From: an uncultured Bacteroidota bacterium
Lineage (GTDB): Bacteria > Bacteroidota > Bacteroidia > Chitinophagales > Chitinophagaceae
DNA: 14,544 nt
Assembly: GCA_903879995.1 (NCBI GenBank)
Contig: CAIRNW010000206.1
Location: 1-14,544 of the forward strand
Direction: 5' to 3'
Shown here: piece by piece, positions 1 to 7,214 of the stretch
How positions within the stretch are numbered: the stretch's first letter is position 1
Layout: every line of letters begins with the position of its first letter
The notes under the pieces: generated by a model
Seen by the model: the letters and a program-made list of their open reading frames with translations, nothing else
The model's database searches: none
What the model was told of the DNA's origin: nothing
Position numbers and translations under genes: made by a program

Positions 1-482
1 ATTCTCAATCCTTTGAATACACGTGAAGGATAAGAAGAACCACCCAAAGAACCTGGAGCTCTTGAACGGTCATGTTGTCCGTGTGTAGCTTCACCAACTC
101 CAGAGAAACCATGACGTTTTACAACACCCTGGAATCCTTTACCCTTGGTGGTACCTACAACCTCAACAGTTTCACCTTCGGAGAAAATGTCTACCGTTAC
201 AGTTTCACCCAGATTTTTTTCGATGGAGAAATTGCGAAACTCTTTAGAGAAACGCTTGGGAGTAGTTTGTGATTTGGAAAAGTGATTAACCTCGGCTTTT
301 GTAGCACGCTTTTCTTTCTTGTCTCCAAAAGATAGCTGGAGAGCGCTGTACCCGTCCGTGTCTTTGGACTTTACTTGAGTAACTACACAGGGACCCGCCT
401 CGATGATCGTGCAGGGGGTCTGCTTTCCTGAGGGATCGAATACACTGGTCATTCCCAGTTTTTTCCCAATAATACCTTTCAT
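1..482 (-). CDS. rplC: 50S ribosomal protein L3 (partial, C-terminus beyond left edge)
   Basis: This is the first 160 residues of L3, which binds 23S rRNA and helps start assembly of the large ribosomal subunit. The N-terminus reads [20 protein letters not shown], the typical L3 opening. Near the edge the protein reads [20 protein letters not shown], the conserved L3 loop that reaches toward the peptidyl-transferase centre. L3 proteins are about 205 residues, so roughly the last quarter is outside the window. The ATG at 482-480 is chosen because it gives the family's usual N-terminus; upstream sequence in this frame shows no homology. The spacing before it holds only a weak purine stretch (AAAGAAC). 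It lies downstream of rpsJ on the same strand, as in the S10 operon, but after an unusually long 258-nt gap. Confidence 0.97.
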   Translation of the reverse strand, partial: MKGIIGKKLGMTSVFDPSGKQTPCTIIEAGPCVVTQVKSKDTDGYSALQLSFGDKKEKRATKAEVNHFSKSQTTPKRFSKEFRNFSIEKNLGETVTVDIFSEGETVEVVGTTKGKGFQGVVKRHGFSGVGEATHGQHDRSRAPGSLGGSSYPSRVFKGLR

Positions 483-740
483 GTTCTTTAGGTTTTGTGC
501 CTGCAAGGTTATTGGGACAATCCAAACACGATCGTTTGGACTTCAATCCCCGTTCGCCACCGACCTTTTCCTTTATGGGGAAGTACCGGTAGTAAACAAA
601 CCCTGAATGGCTTGTTTTATGTTTAAAAGCCAGCGCTCTTTTATCGGAATTAGATTCCGGTTGAGAGATAGCAATTGTTTCAAAAATCAATGATAAGAAC
701 TATGGGAGGGGCGAATTCCCTTACGCCAATTTCAAAACGG
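483..740 (-). promoter_or_regulatory. Structured intergenic leader between rpsJ and rplC
   Basis: This 258-nt stretch has no convincing gene. On the transcribed (minus) strand I can fold three hairpins by eye. At 645-659 there is a 6-bp stem CGGAAT/ATTCCG with a 3-nt loop. At 594-617 there is a 9-bp stem (AAACAAGCC pairing with GGTTTGTTT, one G-U) with a 6-nt loop. At 514-550 a 7-bp stem TCCAAAC/GTTTGGA with a 6-nt loop sits inside an outer GGGA/TCCC helix. None is followed by a T tract, so these are not ordinary terminators. Leaders in ribosomal-protein operons often bind one of the encoded proteins, and such a role is an inference here. A processing site or an internal promoter is also possible. 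Confidence 0.45.
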
Positions 741-1046
741 TTAGGCTTTGATTTCTACTTCCACGCCACTTGGCAAATCCAATTTGCTAAGCGCATCAAC
801 AGTACGGCTAGTGGAGGTATAAATATCCAATAGACGCTTGTGTGTTGCTAATTGAAACTGCTCACGGCTTTTCTTATTAACGTGAGGAGAACGCAATACA
901 GTAAAAATTTTAGTGCGAGTTGGCAGAGGAATAGGCCCTGTTACAACTGCGCCAGTACTGCGAACAGTTTTAACGATCTTATCTGCAGACTTGTCCACCA
1001 GATTATGATCGTAAGATTGCAATTTGATTCGAATGCGCTGCGACAT
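741..1046 (-). CDS. rpsJ: 30S ribosomal protein S10
   Basis: S10 is a 30S head protein that also serves as the NusE subunit of antitermination complexes. The protein is 101 residues, the usual length, running from [20 protein letters not shown] to a C-terminus ending GVEVEIKA. It contains the conserved [20 protein letters not shown] loop near residues 37-56. The frame is open for 19 more codons upstream, but the ATG at 1046-1044 is preferred because it matches the family N-terminus and follows a GGGG Shine-Dalgarno-like run at 1056-1059. The extended start would also lie upstream of the predicted transcript start. It has its own promoter, after the fusA terminator, and rplC follows on the same strand. 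Confidence 0.98.
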   Translation of the reverse strand: MSQRIRIKLQSYDHNLVDKSADKIVKTVRSTGAVVTGPIPLPTRTKIFTVLRSPHVNKKSREQFQLATHKRLLDIYTSTSRTVDALSKLDLPSGVEVEIKA

Positions 1047-1055
1047 GTGTACGTA

Positions 1056-1073
1056 CCCCTTTTTCTTTAGGGG
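1056..1073 (-). promoter_or_regulatory. Small hairpin covering the rpsJ ribosome binding site
   Basis: On the minus strand a 5-bp stem CCCCT/AGGGG with an 8-nt A-rich loop lies just upstream of rpsJ. Its 3' arm is the GGGG run, nine bases before the ATG, so folding would hide the ribosome binding site. The predicted transcription start is very close to the 5' arm, so it is uncertain whether the whole stem is in the mRNA. Confidence 0.35.
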
Positions 1074-1076
1074 ATG

Positions 1077-1108
1077 CAAAGGTAAGCGAGAAGTCCGTAC
1101 CAACCAAA
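1077..1108 (-). promoter_or_regulatory. Bacteroidota-type promoter of rpsJ
   Basis: On the minus strand TTTG (1108-1105), a 20-nt spacer, and TACCTTTG (1084-1077) match the Bacteroidota housekeeping consensus TTTG / TAnnTTTG with appropriate spacing. Transcription would start near 1070-1073, giving a leader of about 25 nt before rpsJ. It lies downstream of the fusA terminator, so the S10 operon appears to be an independent unit. Confidence 0.65.
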
Positions 1109-1227
1109 TAGTTATCGCCTATTTTTTGCCGTTAATGCCACTATTTTAAAAAAGCAAGAGCAAAAATATAAAATGTTGACAATCATTTGTTTATTAATGA
1201 GCTGACCATTCTTTTGTCCAAACAAAA

Positions 1228-1255
1228 AAAGACCGCCTTTTTCAAAGCGGTCTTT
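1228..1255 (-). terminator. Intrinsic terminator after fusA
   Basis: A perfect 9-bp stem AAAGACCGC/GCGGTCTTT with a 10-nt loop is followed on the minus strand by further T residues. It begins about 20 nt after the fusA stop codon. On the plus strand the stem is followed by AAAAT, so the direction is minus. It separates fusA from rpsJ. Confidence 0.85.
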
Positions 1256-1275
1256 AAAATTATAGTCAGATCAAG

Positions 1276-3420
1276 TTAGGCCGTAGCCTTACCCTTTACT
1301 TTGGCAATCACTTCTTCAGCAATGTTATTAGGAGCTGGGGAGTAGTGAGAGAATTCCATGGTAGAGGAAGCACGACCAGAGGAAAGTGAACGTAGTTGGG
1401 TAACGTATCCGAACATTTCACTCAATGGAACTTTTGCTTTAATTACCTGTGCACCAGCACGGCTATCCATACCCTCCATCATACCACGACGACGGTTCAA
1501 GTCCCCGGTAACATCCCCCATGTATTGATCAGGAGTTACTACTTCCACTTTCATGATGGGCTCAAGTAATACAGGTTTAGCTTTTCTGGCTGCCTCACGG
1601 AAACCTTGTTTTGCACACAATTCAAATGACATGGAGTCAGAATCCACCGCGTGGAAACTTCCGTCATACACTCGGATTTTCATGTTTGCCACCGGATAGC
1701 TGGCAAGTACACCCGTGGTCATAGACTGCTCAAAACCTTTTTGGATAGAAGGCACAAATTCACGTGGAATAGAGCCTCCAAAAATATCATTGACAAATTG
1801 GTAATGCTTGTCAGGATTTTCCGCTTGCCACTCTGCATCAACAGGTCCAATGCTAAAAATAATATCAGCGAACTTACCACGACCACCCGTTTGCTTCTTA
1901 AGCGTTTCGCGGTGTTCAACAGTAGTAGTGAAAGCTTCTTTATAAGCCACCTGAGGTGCACCTTGATTTACTTCTACTTTAAATTCACGACGCATACGAT
2001 CGATGATGATCTCCAAGTGTAATTCTCCCATTCCACGTAGAATGGTTTGTCCTGTTTCTTCGTCGGTATTAACGCGTAGAGTAGGATCTTCCTCAACAAG
2101 CTTTGCAATAGCCATACCCATTTTATCAACGTCGGCCTGTGTTTTGGGCTCTACGGCAATGGCAATTACTGGCTCAGGGATGAACATATTCTCCAAGGTG
2201 ATTGGATGGTTTTCATCACAAAGCGTATCTCCGGTTTTGATCTCTTTGAAACCAACCGCTGCACCAATATCACCCGCCTCAATAAAATCGATCGGGTTTT
2301 GCTTGTTAGCAAACATCTTCATGATACGGCTGATACGCTCTTTTTTTCCACTGCGCACGTTGAGCACATAGGATCCGGCATCCAAACGGCCAGAGTAAGC
2401 ACGGAAGAATGCCAAACGTCCAACAAAGGGATCCGTCATAATCTTGAAGGCAAGCGCCGCAAAGGGTTCTTTCGGGTCTGCTTTGCGCACTAATTCCGCT
2501 CCAGTATCAGGATGTGTACCTTTTGTATCAGGAATATCAATGGGTGAAGGCAAGTAACGACATACTGCATCGAGTGCAGTCTGTACACCTTTGTTTTTAA
2601 AGGATGAACCGCACATCATAGGAACAATAGAAAGATCGATGGTAGCCTTACGAATGGCTTCATGAATTTCGGCCTCCGAAATGCTGTTAGGATCTTCAAA
2701 GAATTTTTCCATCAACGTATCATCATATTCAGCAACTGCCTCCACCAAGTTGGCTCTCCACTCTTTGGCTTCTTCCACCATATCAGCAGGTACATCAATC
2801 TCATCAAATGTCATTCCCTCTGTTTCAGCATGCCAAATAATTCCTTTCATCTTAATCAAATCAACCACTCCTTTGAAATTGTCCTCAGCACCAATCGGAA
2901 GCTGAAGTGGAACTGCTTTAGAGCCCAACATTTCACGAACCTGCTTTACCACATTCAAGAAATCAGCACCGGCACGGTCCATCTTATTGACAAATCCAAT
3001 ACGAGGTACGCCATAACGATTAGCTTGACGCCAAACAGTCTCGGACTGAGGCTCCACGCCGTCCACCGCAGAAAATAAGGCAATTAGTCCATCCAATACA
3101 CGCATGGAACGCTCCACCTCCACTGTAAAGTCCACGTGACCGGGAGTATCGATGATGTTAAAATAGTAGGGCTTGGTGTCAGCAGTATTCTTTCCCTTAT
3201 CAGTAGGAAAATTCCATTTACAACTAACAGCAGCAGAGGTAATGGTAATACCACGCTCTTTCTCTTGTTCCATCCAGTCGGTGGTTGCAGCACCTTCGTG
3301 CACCTCTCCGATTCGGTGAATCATACCCGTATAGCGGAGGATACGCTCCGTAGTTGTTGTTTTACCGGCATCGATGTGAGCAGCAATACCGAAATTTCGT
3401 TGAAACTTTAAATCTGCCAT
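1276..3420 (-). CDS. fusA: Elongation factor G
   Basis: EF-G is the GTPase that drives translocation of tRNA and mRNA on the ribosome and, with ribosome recycling factor, splits the subunits. At 714 residues the protein is full length. The G-domain motifs are all present: P-loop AHIDAGKT (14-21), switch RGITITSA (56-63), DTPGH (91-95) and NKMD (145-148). They are followed by domains II-V, with a domain IV/V stretch ending at a conserved [14 protein letters not shown] segment. The ATG gives the standard [15 protein letters not shown] start; no strong Shine-Dalgarno is visible. It has its own -7 box 26 nt upstream and its own terminator. Instead of the usual rpsL-rpsG partners, its upstream neighbour is an unrelated membrane-protein gene. 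Confidence 0.98.
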   Translation of the reverse strand: MADLKFQRNFGIAAHIDAGKTTTTERILRYTGMIHRIGEVHEGAATTDWMEQEKERGITITSAAVSCKWNFPTDKGKNTADTKPYYFNIIDTPGHVDFTVEVERSMRVLDGLIALFSAVDGVEPQSETVWRQANRYGVPRIGFVNKMDRAGADFLNVVKQVREMLGSKAVPLQLPIGAEDNFKGVVDLIKMKGIIWHAETEGMTFDEIDVPADMVEEAKEWRANLVEAVAEYDDTLMEKFFEDPNSISEAEIHEAIRKATIDLSIVPMMCGSSFKNKGVQTALDAVCRYLPSPIDIPDTKGTHPDTGAELVRKADPKEPFAALAFKIMTDPFVGRLAFFRAYSGRLDAGSYVLNVRSGKKERISRIMKMFANKQNPIDFIEAGDIGAAVGFKEIKTGDTLCDENHPITLENMFIPEPVIAIAVEPKTQADVDKMGMAIAKLVEEDPTLRVNTDEETGQTILRGMGELHLEIIIDRMRREFKVEVNQGAPQVAYKEAFTTTVEHRETLKKQTGGRGKFADIIFSIGPVDAEWQAENPDKHYQFVNDIFGGSIPREFVPSIQKGFEQSMTTGVLASYPVANMKIRVYDGSFHAVDSDSMSFELCAKQGFREAARKAKPVLLEPIMKVEVVTPDQYMGDVTGDLNRRRGMMEGMDSRAGAQVIKAKVPLSEMFGYVTQLRSLSSGRASSTMEFSHYSPAPNNIAEEVIAKVKGKATA

Positions 3421-3445
3421 GACAAATAGGTTGAATTTGAGGCCG

Positions 3446-3453
3446 CAAAGGTA
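3446..3453 (-). promoter_or_regulatory. -7 box of the fusA promoter
   Basis: TACCTTTG on the minus strand matches TAnnTTTG exactly and is identical to the rpsJ -7 box, placing the start about 20 nt upstream of fusA. No good TTTG is found 19-20 nt further upstream; that position falls in the T tract and stem of the terminator of the preceding gene. The promoter may therefore rely mainly on the -7 element. Confidence 0.5.
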
Positions 3454-3469
3454 GGGGAAAAAGCATAAA

Positions 3470-3497
3470 AAAAGCCCCGTAGTAATACGGGGCTTTT
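3470..3497 (-). terminator. Intrinsic terminator after the outer-membrane protein gene
   Basis: A perfect 12-bp stem AAAAGCCCCGTA/TACGGGGCTTTT with a 4-nt loop is followed on the minus strand by a run of T residues (seven in all counting the stem end). It starts about 25 nt after the stop codon at 3523 and ends only 17 nt before the fusA -7 box. Confidence 0.9.
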
Positions 3498-3522
3498 AAC
3501 AGCCGAAAATCAGGCTGGGAAA

Positions 3523-4107
3523 TTATTTTTTCTTACCAATCGGAGCGGCTACACCAATCATGTGCTGAAAATGATAGCTGGCAGTCTCGTTAGTAACGGG
3601 AACGCGGTAATTGGAGGTAATGAAAAGATTTGCTTCACTGAAAATATTCAACTTTAAACCTAGCCCGGCAGGAAGGAATACTCCGTAATGAGGACCATAC
3701 TTGTGCCCCCCTACTCCAAGGGTTAAATAAGGCTGAACATAATACTCATCAGTTGTCATCATAAAGTTTAATGCGGCAGAAAACTCCAACAGAGAACTAC
3801 TCTTGTTTATCACACGCCCTGTCATAGGGTAACGCATACCGCTGATTCCTAATGAAGCAGCAAACGATGTTTTTGCACGCATTTGTTTGGCATAGTTCAC
3901 AGCAAGACCCGCACTCATTTCTCCAATGGGTGAGAATGTTTTGTTAGCAATCACCGTATTCAAGGATGTGGTCCGAATACGAGAAGCAGTTGCAAAGTCA
4001 TTTAAATAAAAACTGACACCTAAAGTTTGAGATCCTTTTTGAGTGTCCTGCGCCTGCACATACGATACAGTCGAGGCAAAAGCAACTAAGAGTAGAAACT
4101 TCTTCAT
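3523..4107 (-). CDS. Predicted outer-membrane beta-barrel protein, function unknown
   Basis: The 194-residue product begins MKKFLLLVAFASTVSYVQAQ, a clear signal peptide with likely cleavage after AQA. The rest has alternating polar and hydrophobic residues with many Gly and aromatics (for example YVQPYLTLGVGGHKYGPHYG), as in small 8-strand-like outer-membrane barrels of Bacteroidota. I do not recognise a specific family. The frame is open seven codons further upstream (MLTKLSF), but the MKKF start is preferred because it gives a normal signal peptide. A promoter and a terminator frame it as a single-gene unit. It diverges from the secreted dipeptidase, which hints at a shared envelope role, but that is only inference. 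The beta-barrel call rests on sequence pattern alone. Confidence 0.75.
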   Translation of the reverse strand: MKKFLLLVAFASTVSYVQAQDTQKGSQTLGVSFYLNDFATASRIRTTSLNTVIANKTFSPIGEMSAGLAVNYAKQMRAKTSFAASLGISGMRYPMTGRVINKSSSLLEFSAALNFMMTTDEYYVQPYLTLGVGGHKYGPHYGVFLPAGLGLKLNIFSEANLFITSNYRVPVTNETASYHFQHMIGVAAPIGKKK

Positions 4108-4132
4108 AAAAGATAGTTTGGTTAGCACCCGG

Positions 4133-4164
4133 CAAATTTAACGGGTATCTGTCAGATACTAAAA
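4133..4164 (-). promoter_or_regulatory. Promoter of the outer-membrane protein gene
   Basis: TAAATTTG at 4140-4133 on the minus strand fits TAnnTTTG exactly. At the expected distance upstream the -33 position reads TTTA or TTTT (4164-4160), one mismatch from TTTG. The leader would be about 20 nt. An inverted repeat occupies the spacer. TATTTTTG at 4171-4178 on the plus strand is a possible -7 box for the divergent dipeptidase, without a convincing -33. Confidence 0.5.
4145..4159. repeat. Perfect 7+1+7 inverted repeat, candidate operator
   Basis: GTATCTG-T-CAGATAC reads identically on both strands except for the central base. It lies between the -33 and -7 boxes of the minus-strand promoter and over the -33 position of the candidate plus-strand promoter. 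Such placement is typical of operators bound by dimeric repressors. No regulator gene is adjacent, so the binding protein is unknown. Confidence 0.5.
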
Positions 4165-4215
4165 TTAAAATATTTTTGAAAATAAGCCCTATCTTTTTGA
4201 ATTTCAACACCTGAA

Positions 4216-4932
4216 ATGCACTCCCTCCTGCAATATAGCTGGCTCACCTTGTTCTGGGTCCTTAATCTGACCAAAATCCAAGCCCAGGGCAGCGACACAA
4301 CATCACTGACCGTACAAAAAAAAGAGGCCTATTTACAATCCGTCACCGCATCCCCCTTCAAGCGCGTGGTCAACATGAACCAAATAATCCCCAGCTTACA
4401 AATGGACCTACGATATGCCAGCAAGAATAATTTCACTGGTAAACGAATGTATCCGTCCAACTTGAGTACTTGCTATTTGAGAGAGGAAGCGGCCAACGCG
4501 CTAAAGGCCGTTAGCGATTCCTTATTAAAAAGAGGATTTTATTTAAAAATTTTTGATGCGTACAGACCCTATGCTGTTACCGTTAGGTTCTGGAATTTAA
4601 TTAGGGACGAACGATATGTAGCCAACCCCGCTCTGGGGAGTGGACATAACCGGGGTATTGCAGTAGACCTGACACTAGTGGATAAAACCACTGGAAAAGA
4701 AATTGATATGGGTACTGGTTTTGATAATTTTTCAACAGCAGCTCATCATAGTTCTACAGCGCATCAATCCGCAGTGCTGGAAAATAGAAAAATATTAAAA
4801 GAGACTATGGAGTATTTTGGTTTTCGGTCGTTGGAAACCGAGTGGTGGCATTATAGTCTTCCCAATCCCAAGCGGTATGAAGTGCTGAATCTATCCTTTA
4901 AAGAATTGAAAGCGATTACGGCTACTGATTAA
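4216..4932 (+). CDS. D-alanyl-D-alanine dipeptidase, VanX/DdpX type (peptidase M15D), secreted
   Basis: The 238-residue protein is a zinc dipeptidase expected to cleave D-Ala-D-Ala, probably in the periplasm during peptidoglycan turnover. The N-terminus has a hydrophobic segment ending in IQAQG, a likely signal peptide. Family motifs are complete: DAYRPY (114-119) with the arginine equivalent to the VanX transition-state residue, SGHNRGIAVD (142-151) giving zinc ligands H144 and D151, and ETEWWH (207-212) giving catalytic E209 and zinc ligand H212. The spacings of 7 and 3 match VanX. There are no vanH or ligase genes nearby, so a nutritional or recycling role is more likely than glycopeptide resistance. 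The start has no clear Shine-Dalgarno. Its 3' end overlaps the convergent aroC by 11 bp. Confidence 0.9.
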   Translation: MHSLLQYSWLTLFWVLNLTKIQAQGSDTTSLTVQKKEAYLQSVTASPFKRVVNMNQIIPSLQMDLRYASKNNFTGKRMYPSNLSTCYLREEAANALKAVSDSLLKRGFYLKIFDAYRPYAVTVRFWNLIRDERYVANPALGSGHNRGIAVDLTLVDKTTGKEIDMGTGFDNFSTAAHHSSTAHQSAVLENRKILKETMEYFGFRSLETEWWHYSLPNPKRYEVLNLSFKELKAITATD

Positions 4933-5917
4933 TTCGACCGATCCTTTGCTCTAGCATCAAAAGGTCAGTCAGCACAATGGCAGTTACTGCCTCCACCACC
5001 ACAGGCACACGAAGTGCAATACAGAGATCATGACGACCCTTCACTGCAAAAATCGTTTGTTCGCCTGTTGTTGTATTCAAACTTTTTTGCTGCTGCGGAG
5101 TTGATGAAGTGGGTTTAATGGCCACACGAAACGTAAGCGCGTTACCATTGGTCAAGCCTCCTACTACTCCACCAGCATGATTGGTTGCTGTAGTGCCATC
5201 GGCTGCAACCAAACTATCATTGTGCTCACTTCCAAACATCCGTGCTGCGGCAAAACCAGTTCCAAACTCAATTCCACGAACTGCAGGAATTGAAAAAATT
5301 GCATGCGATAATAGGGACTCTACTGAATCAAAAAAAGGTTCTCCCAAGCCAATAGGCAAGCCCTTCACTACACACTCAATAATTCCACCCACACTATCTT
5401 GGCGAGCCATTGCTTTTTCAATTCCTTTTTCAATGGAGGCTTCTCCCCCCACTTCTTGAAGTGTAGCGGTGATAGCAACAGATCCGACTAGTTGTTTTGC
5501 AACCACGCCGGCTGCCACTAAACAGGCCGTTAATCTTCCACTGAAATGCCCTCCTCCCCTGTAATCCTCATACCCGCCAAATTTTTGTTGCGCCACAAAA
5601 TCAGCATGACCCGGGCGGGGAATTTCTCTGGTTTTTTCGTAATCAGCGCTACGTGTATTTTTATTCTCAAATAAAATAGTAATTGGAGCGCCGGTTGTTT
5701 TACCAGCAAAAACGCCTGTTTTAAGCAGTGGAATATCATCCTCGGCCCTAGGGGTAGTACCTTTTTGAAGACCTCCTCTTCTACGCATCAAATCCTCTTG
5801 GAAAATTTCAGGGCTCAATGGAACACCGGCAGGACATCCATCAATCAGTATTCCAACAAAATCGCCGTGCGACTCACCAAAAATTTGAATGCGAAATATT
5901 CTTCCAAATGAATTCAA
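4922..5917 (-). CDS. aroC: Chorismate synthase (short form, TTG start)
   Basis: This enzyme converts EPSP to chorismate using reduced FMN, the last step of the shikimate pathway. The chosen start is TTG at 5917-5915, ten bases after the aroA stop. It yields (M)NSFGRIFRIQIFGESHG, the normal N-terminus, and places the catalytic histidine at position 17 as in characterised family members. The open frame continues 34 codons upstream inside aroA but without family similarity. Other motifs are RPGHAD (His about 104), RGGGHFSGR, HNDS, TNHAGGVVGG, KPTSS and GRHDLC. The product is 331 residues. Compared with E. coli AroC, the stretch between the GGG motif and the later DS(V/I)GG motif is about 26 residues shorter. 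It is the last gene of the aro cluster. Confidence 0.95.
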   Translation of the reverse strand: MNSFGRIFRIQIFGESHGDFVGILIDGCPAGVPLSPEIFQEDLMRRRGGLQKGTTPRAEDDIPLLKTGVFAGKTTGAPITILFENKNTRSADYEKTREIPRPGHADFVAQQKFGGYEDYRGGGHFSGRLTACLVAAGVVAKQLVGSVAITATLQEVGGEASIEKGIEKAMARQDSVGGIIECVVKGLPIGLGEPFFDSVESLLSHAIFSIPAVRGIEFGTGFAAARMFGSEHNDSLVAADGTTATNHAGGVVGGLTNGNALTFRVAIKPTSSTPQQQKSLNTTTGEQTIFAVKGRHDLCIALRVPVVVEAVTAIVLTDLLMLEQRIGRINQ

Positions 5918-5927
5918 AATCTCAGCT

Positions 5928-7214
5928 TTAGTGTGATGATAAAGATACGGAGGCCCCAAGACTTTGCAGGTGGGAGAAAAAGGAGGGATATGATTTACCA
6001 ATTGCCTCTGCATTTTCAATCACCACGGGGTTGACAGATCGAAGTCCTGCAACAGCCAATGCCATGACAATACGATGATCATGATGAGAAGATACAAGAC
6101 CGCCTGCAAGTCGATCCTGCCCTTTGATTACTAAGTAATCATTCTCCACTTCAAGTGAGGCTCCTAACTTAGAAAACTCCTCCACCAGTGCCACACTGCG
6201 ATTACTTTCCTTGTGTGTTAATCGGCCCACCCCTTTTATTCGGCTTGTTCCCTTTGCAAAAACAGCCAATGCCGTCAGCGGAGGAAAGAGATCAGGACAA
6301 TCCGTTGCATCAAACTCAAAAGCCTTGATGGCAGACTGCGCAACAAAAAGTGAATTTTCAAAAACATTCATATTAATTGCTGCAAAACTTCTCAAGGAGA
6401 GAATTTGTCGATCTGCTTGAAAAGAGGTTGGATTAATTCCCTCGATAGTCACTTCGCCTGACAACGCGGCGGCTACCAAAAGGAAAGCAGCTCCACTCCA
6501 ATCCCCCTCAACCTGATACGTTCTTGCAATGGGTTTATCCTTGGGTTCACTTTTTTTGAAAGTAAAGGTTTGGTAATTGTCATTGTCGGGAACGGATAGT
6601 CCAAACTGTTCCATAACAGACAAGGTCAAATCAATATAAGGACGGCTCACCAACCCACTCACATGAATTGAAACATCTGTAGCTCCTGTACCGGCATAAG
6701 CCATTAATAAACCCGTTAGAAATTGGGAGCTAAGTGATCCATCGATTGTAATTGTTTTTGGAGCAAGCGGCCCTTTCAAATGGATTGGAAGAAACCCTTG
6801 GTTACTGCTAACTTTTACATCGAGAAGAGGTAACACCTCTTCAAAAAAATGCTGTGGCCTCTTTAACAAACTGCCTCGACCATTCACCTCGATGGAGGTG
6901 GAAGCCAAGGCTGCAATCGGCACAAACATGCGCAAACTCAATCCTGATTCTCCACAATGAATGCTGAGAGGTGTGTCTAATCGGAGACCTGGACTCACGA
7001 TTAAGAGTGACCCATCAGCCATTTTATTGATAGAAGCCCCTAATGATTTTATCACTGAAATAGCAGCCTGATCATCCTCGGCTGTTCCCGGATCGAGTAA
7101 AGTAGTTTCGCCTTTTGCCAAAAAGGCCGCAGCGCAAGCCCGCTGCATAACACTTTTGGAACGAGGTGCTTTTACCGACCCCCGAAGCACGGAAGAGGAG
7201 ATGGTAGCAATCAA
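5928..7214 (-). CDS. aroA: 3-phosphoshikimate 1-carboxyvinyltransferase (EPSP synthase)
   Basis: EPSP synthase joins PEP to shikimate 3-phosphate, the sixth shikimate-pathway step. At 428 residues it is full length. Visible active-site motifs: APRSKSVMQR (K20, S21, R25), GESGLSLRM (89-96, R95), SSQFLTGLL (162-170), EGDWSGAAF (236-244), CPDL with the catalytic-type Asp at 308, HKESNR (334-339) and HDHRIVMA (379-386). The start is TTG, overlapping the aroB stop as TTGA; the first in-frame ATG is at residue 23, after the KSK motif, so it cannot be the start. The PEP/glyphosate loop differs from E. coli: positions matching T97 and P101 are Leu92 and Met96. aroC follows ten bases downstream. Confidence 0.97.
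   Translation of the reverse strand: MIATISSSVLRGSVKAPRSKSVMQRACAAAFLAKGETTLLDPGTAEDDQAAISVIKSLGASINKMADGSLLIVSPGLRLDTPLSIHCGESGLSLRMFVPIAALASTSIEVNGRGSLLKRPQHFFEEVLPLLDVKVSSNQGFLPIHLKGPLAPKTITIDGSLSSQFLTGLLMAYAGTGATDVSIHVSGLVSRPYIDLTLSVMEQFGLSVPDNDNYQTFTFKKSEPKDKPIARTYQVEGDWSGAAFLLVAAALSGEVTIEGINPTSFQADRQILSLRSFAAINMNVFENSLFVAQSAIKAFEFDATDCPDLFPPLTALAVFAKGTSRIKGVGRLTHKESNRSVALVEEFSKLGASLEVENDYLVIKGQDRLAGGLVSSHHDHRIVMALAVAGLRSVNPVVIENAEAIGKSYPSFFSHLQSLGASVSLSSH

Noticed and set aside
286..690. Minus-strand open frame of 134 codons covering the rplC start and its leader
   Set aside because: It reads the L3 N-terminus in the wrong frame (the true frame gives [12 protein letters not shown] from 482), and its own protein resembles nothing; it is neither a gene nor evidence of a frameshift in rplC.
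1651..3078. Several plus-strand open frames of 90-140 codons opposite fusA
   Set aside because: They lie antisense to a highly conserved full-length gene, have unusual composition and no recognisable motifs.
4216..4932. VanX-like gene as part of a glycopeptide-resistance cassette
   Set aside because: No vanH, vanA/B-type ligase or vanRS genes are adjacent; a lone secreted M15D dipeptidase fits peptidoglycan turnover better.
5918..6019. 34-codon N-terminal extension of aroC into aroA
   Set aside because: The extension has no similarity to chorismate synthases and would shift the active-site histidine from position 17 to 51; the TTG at 5917 explains the gene.
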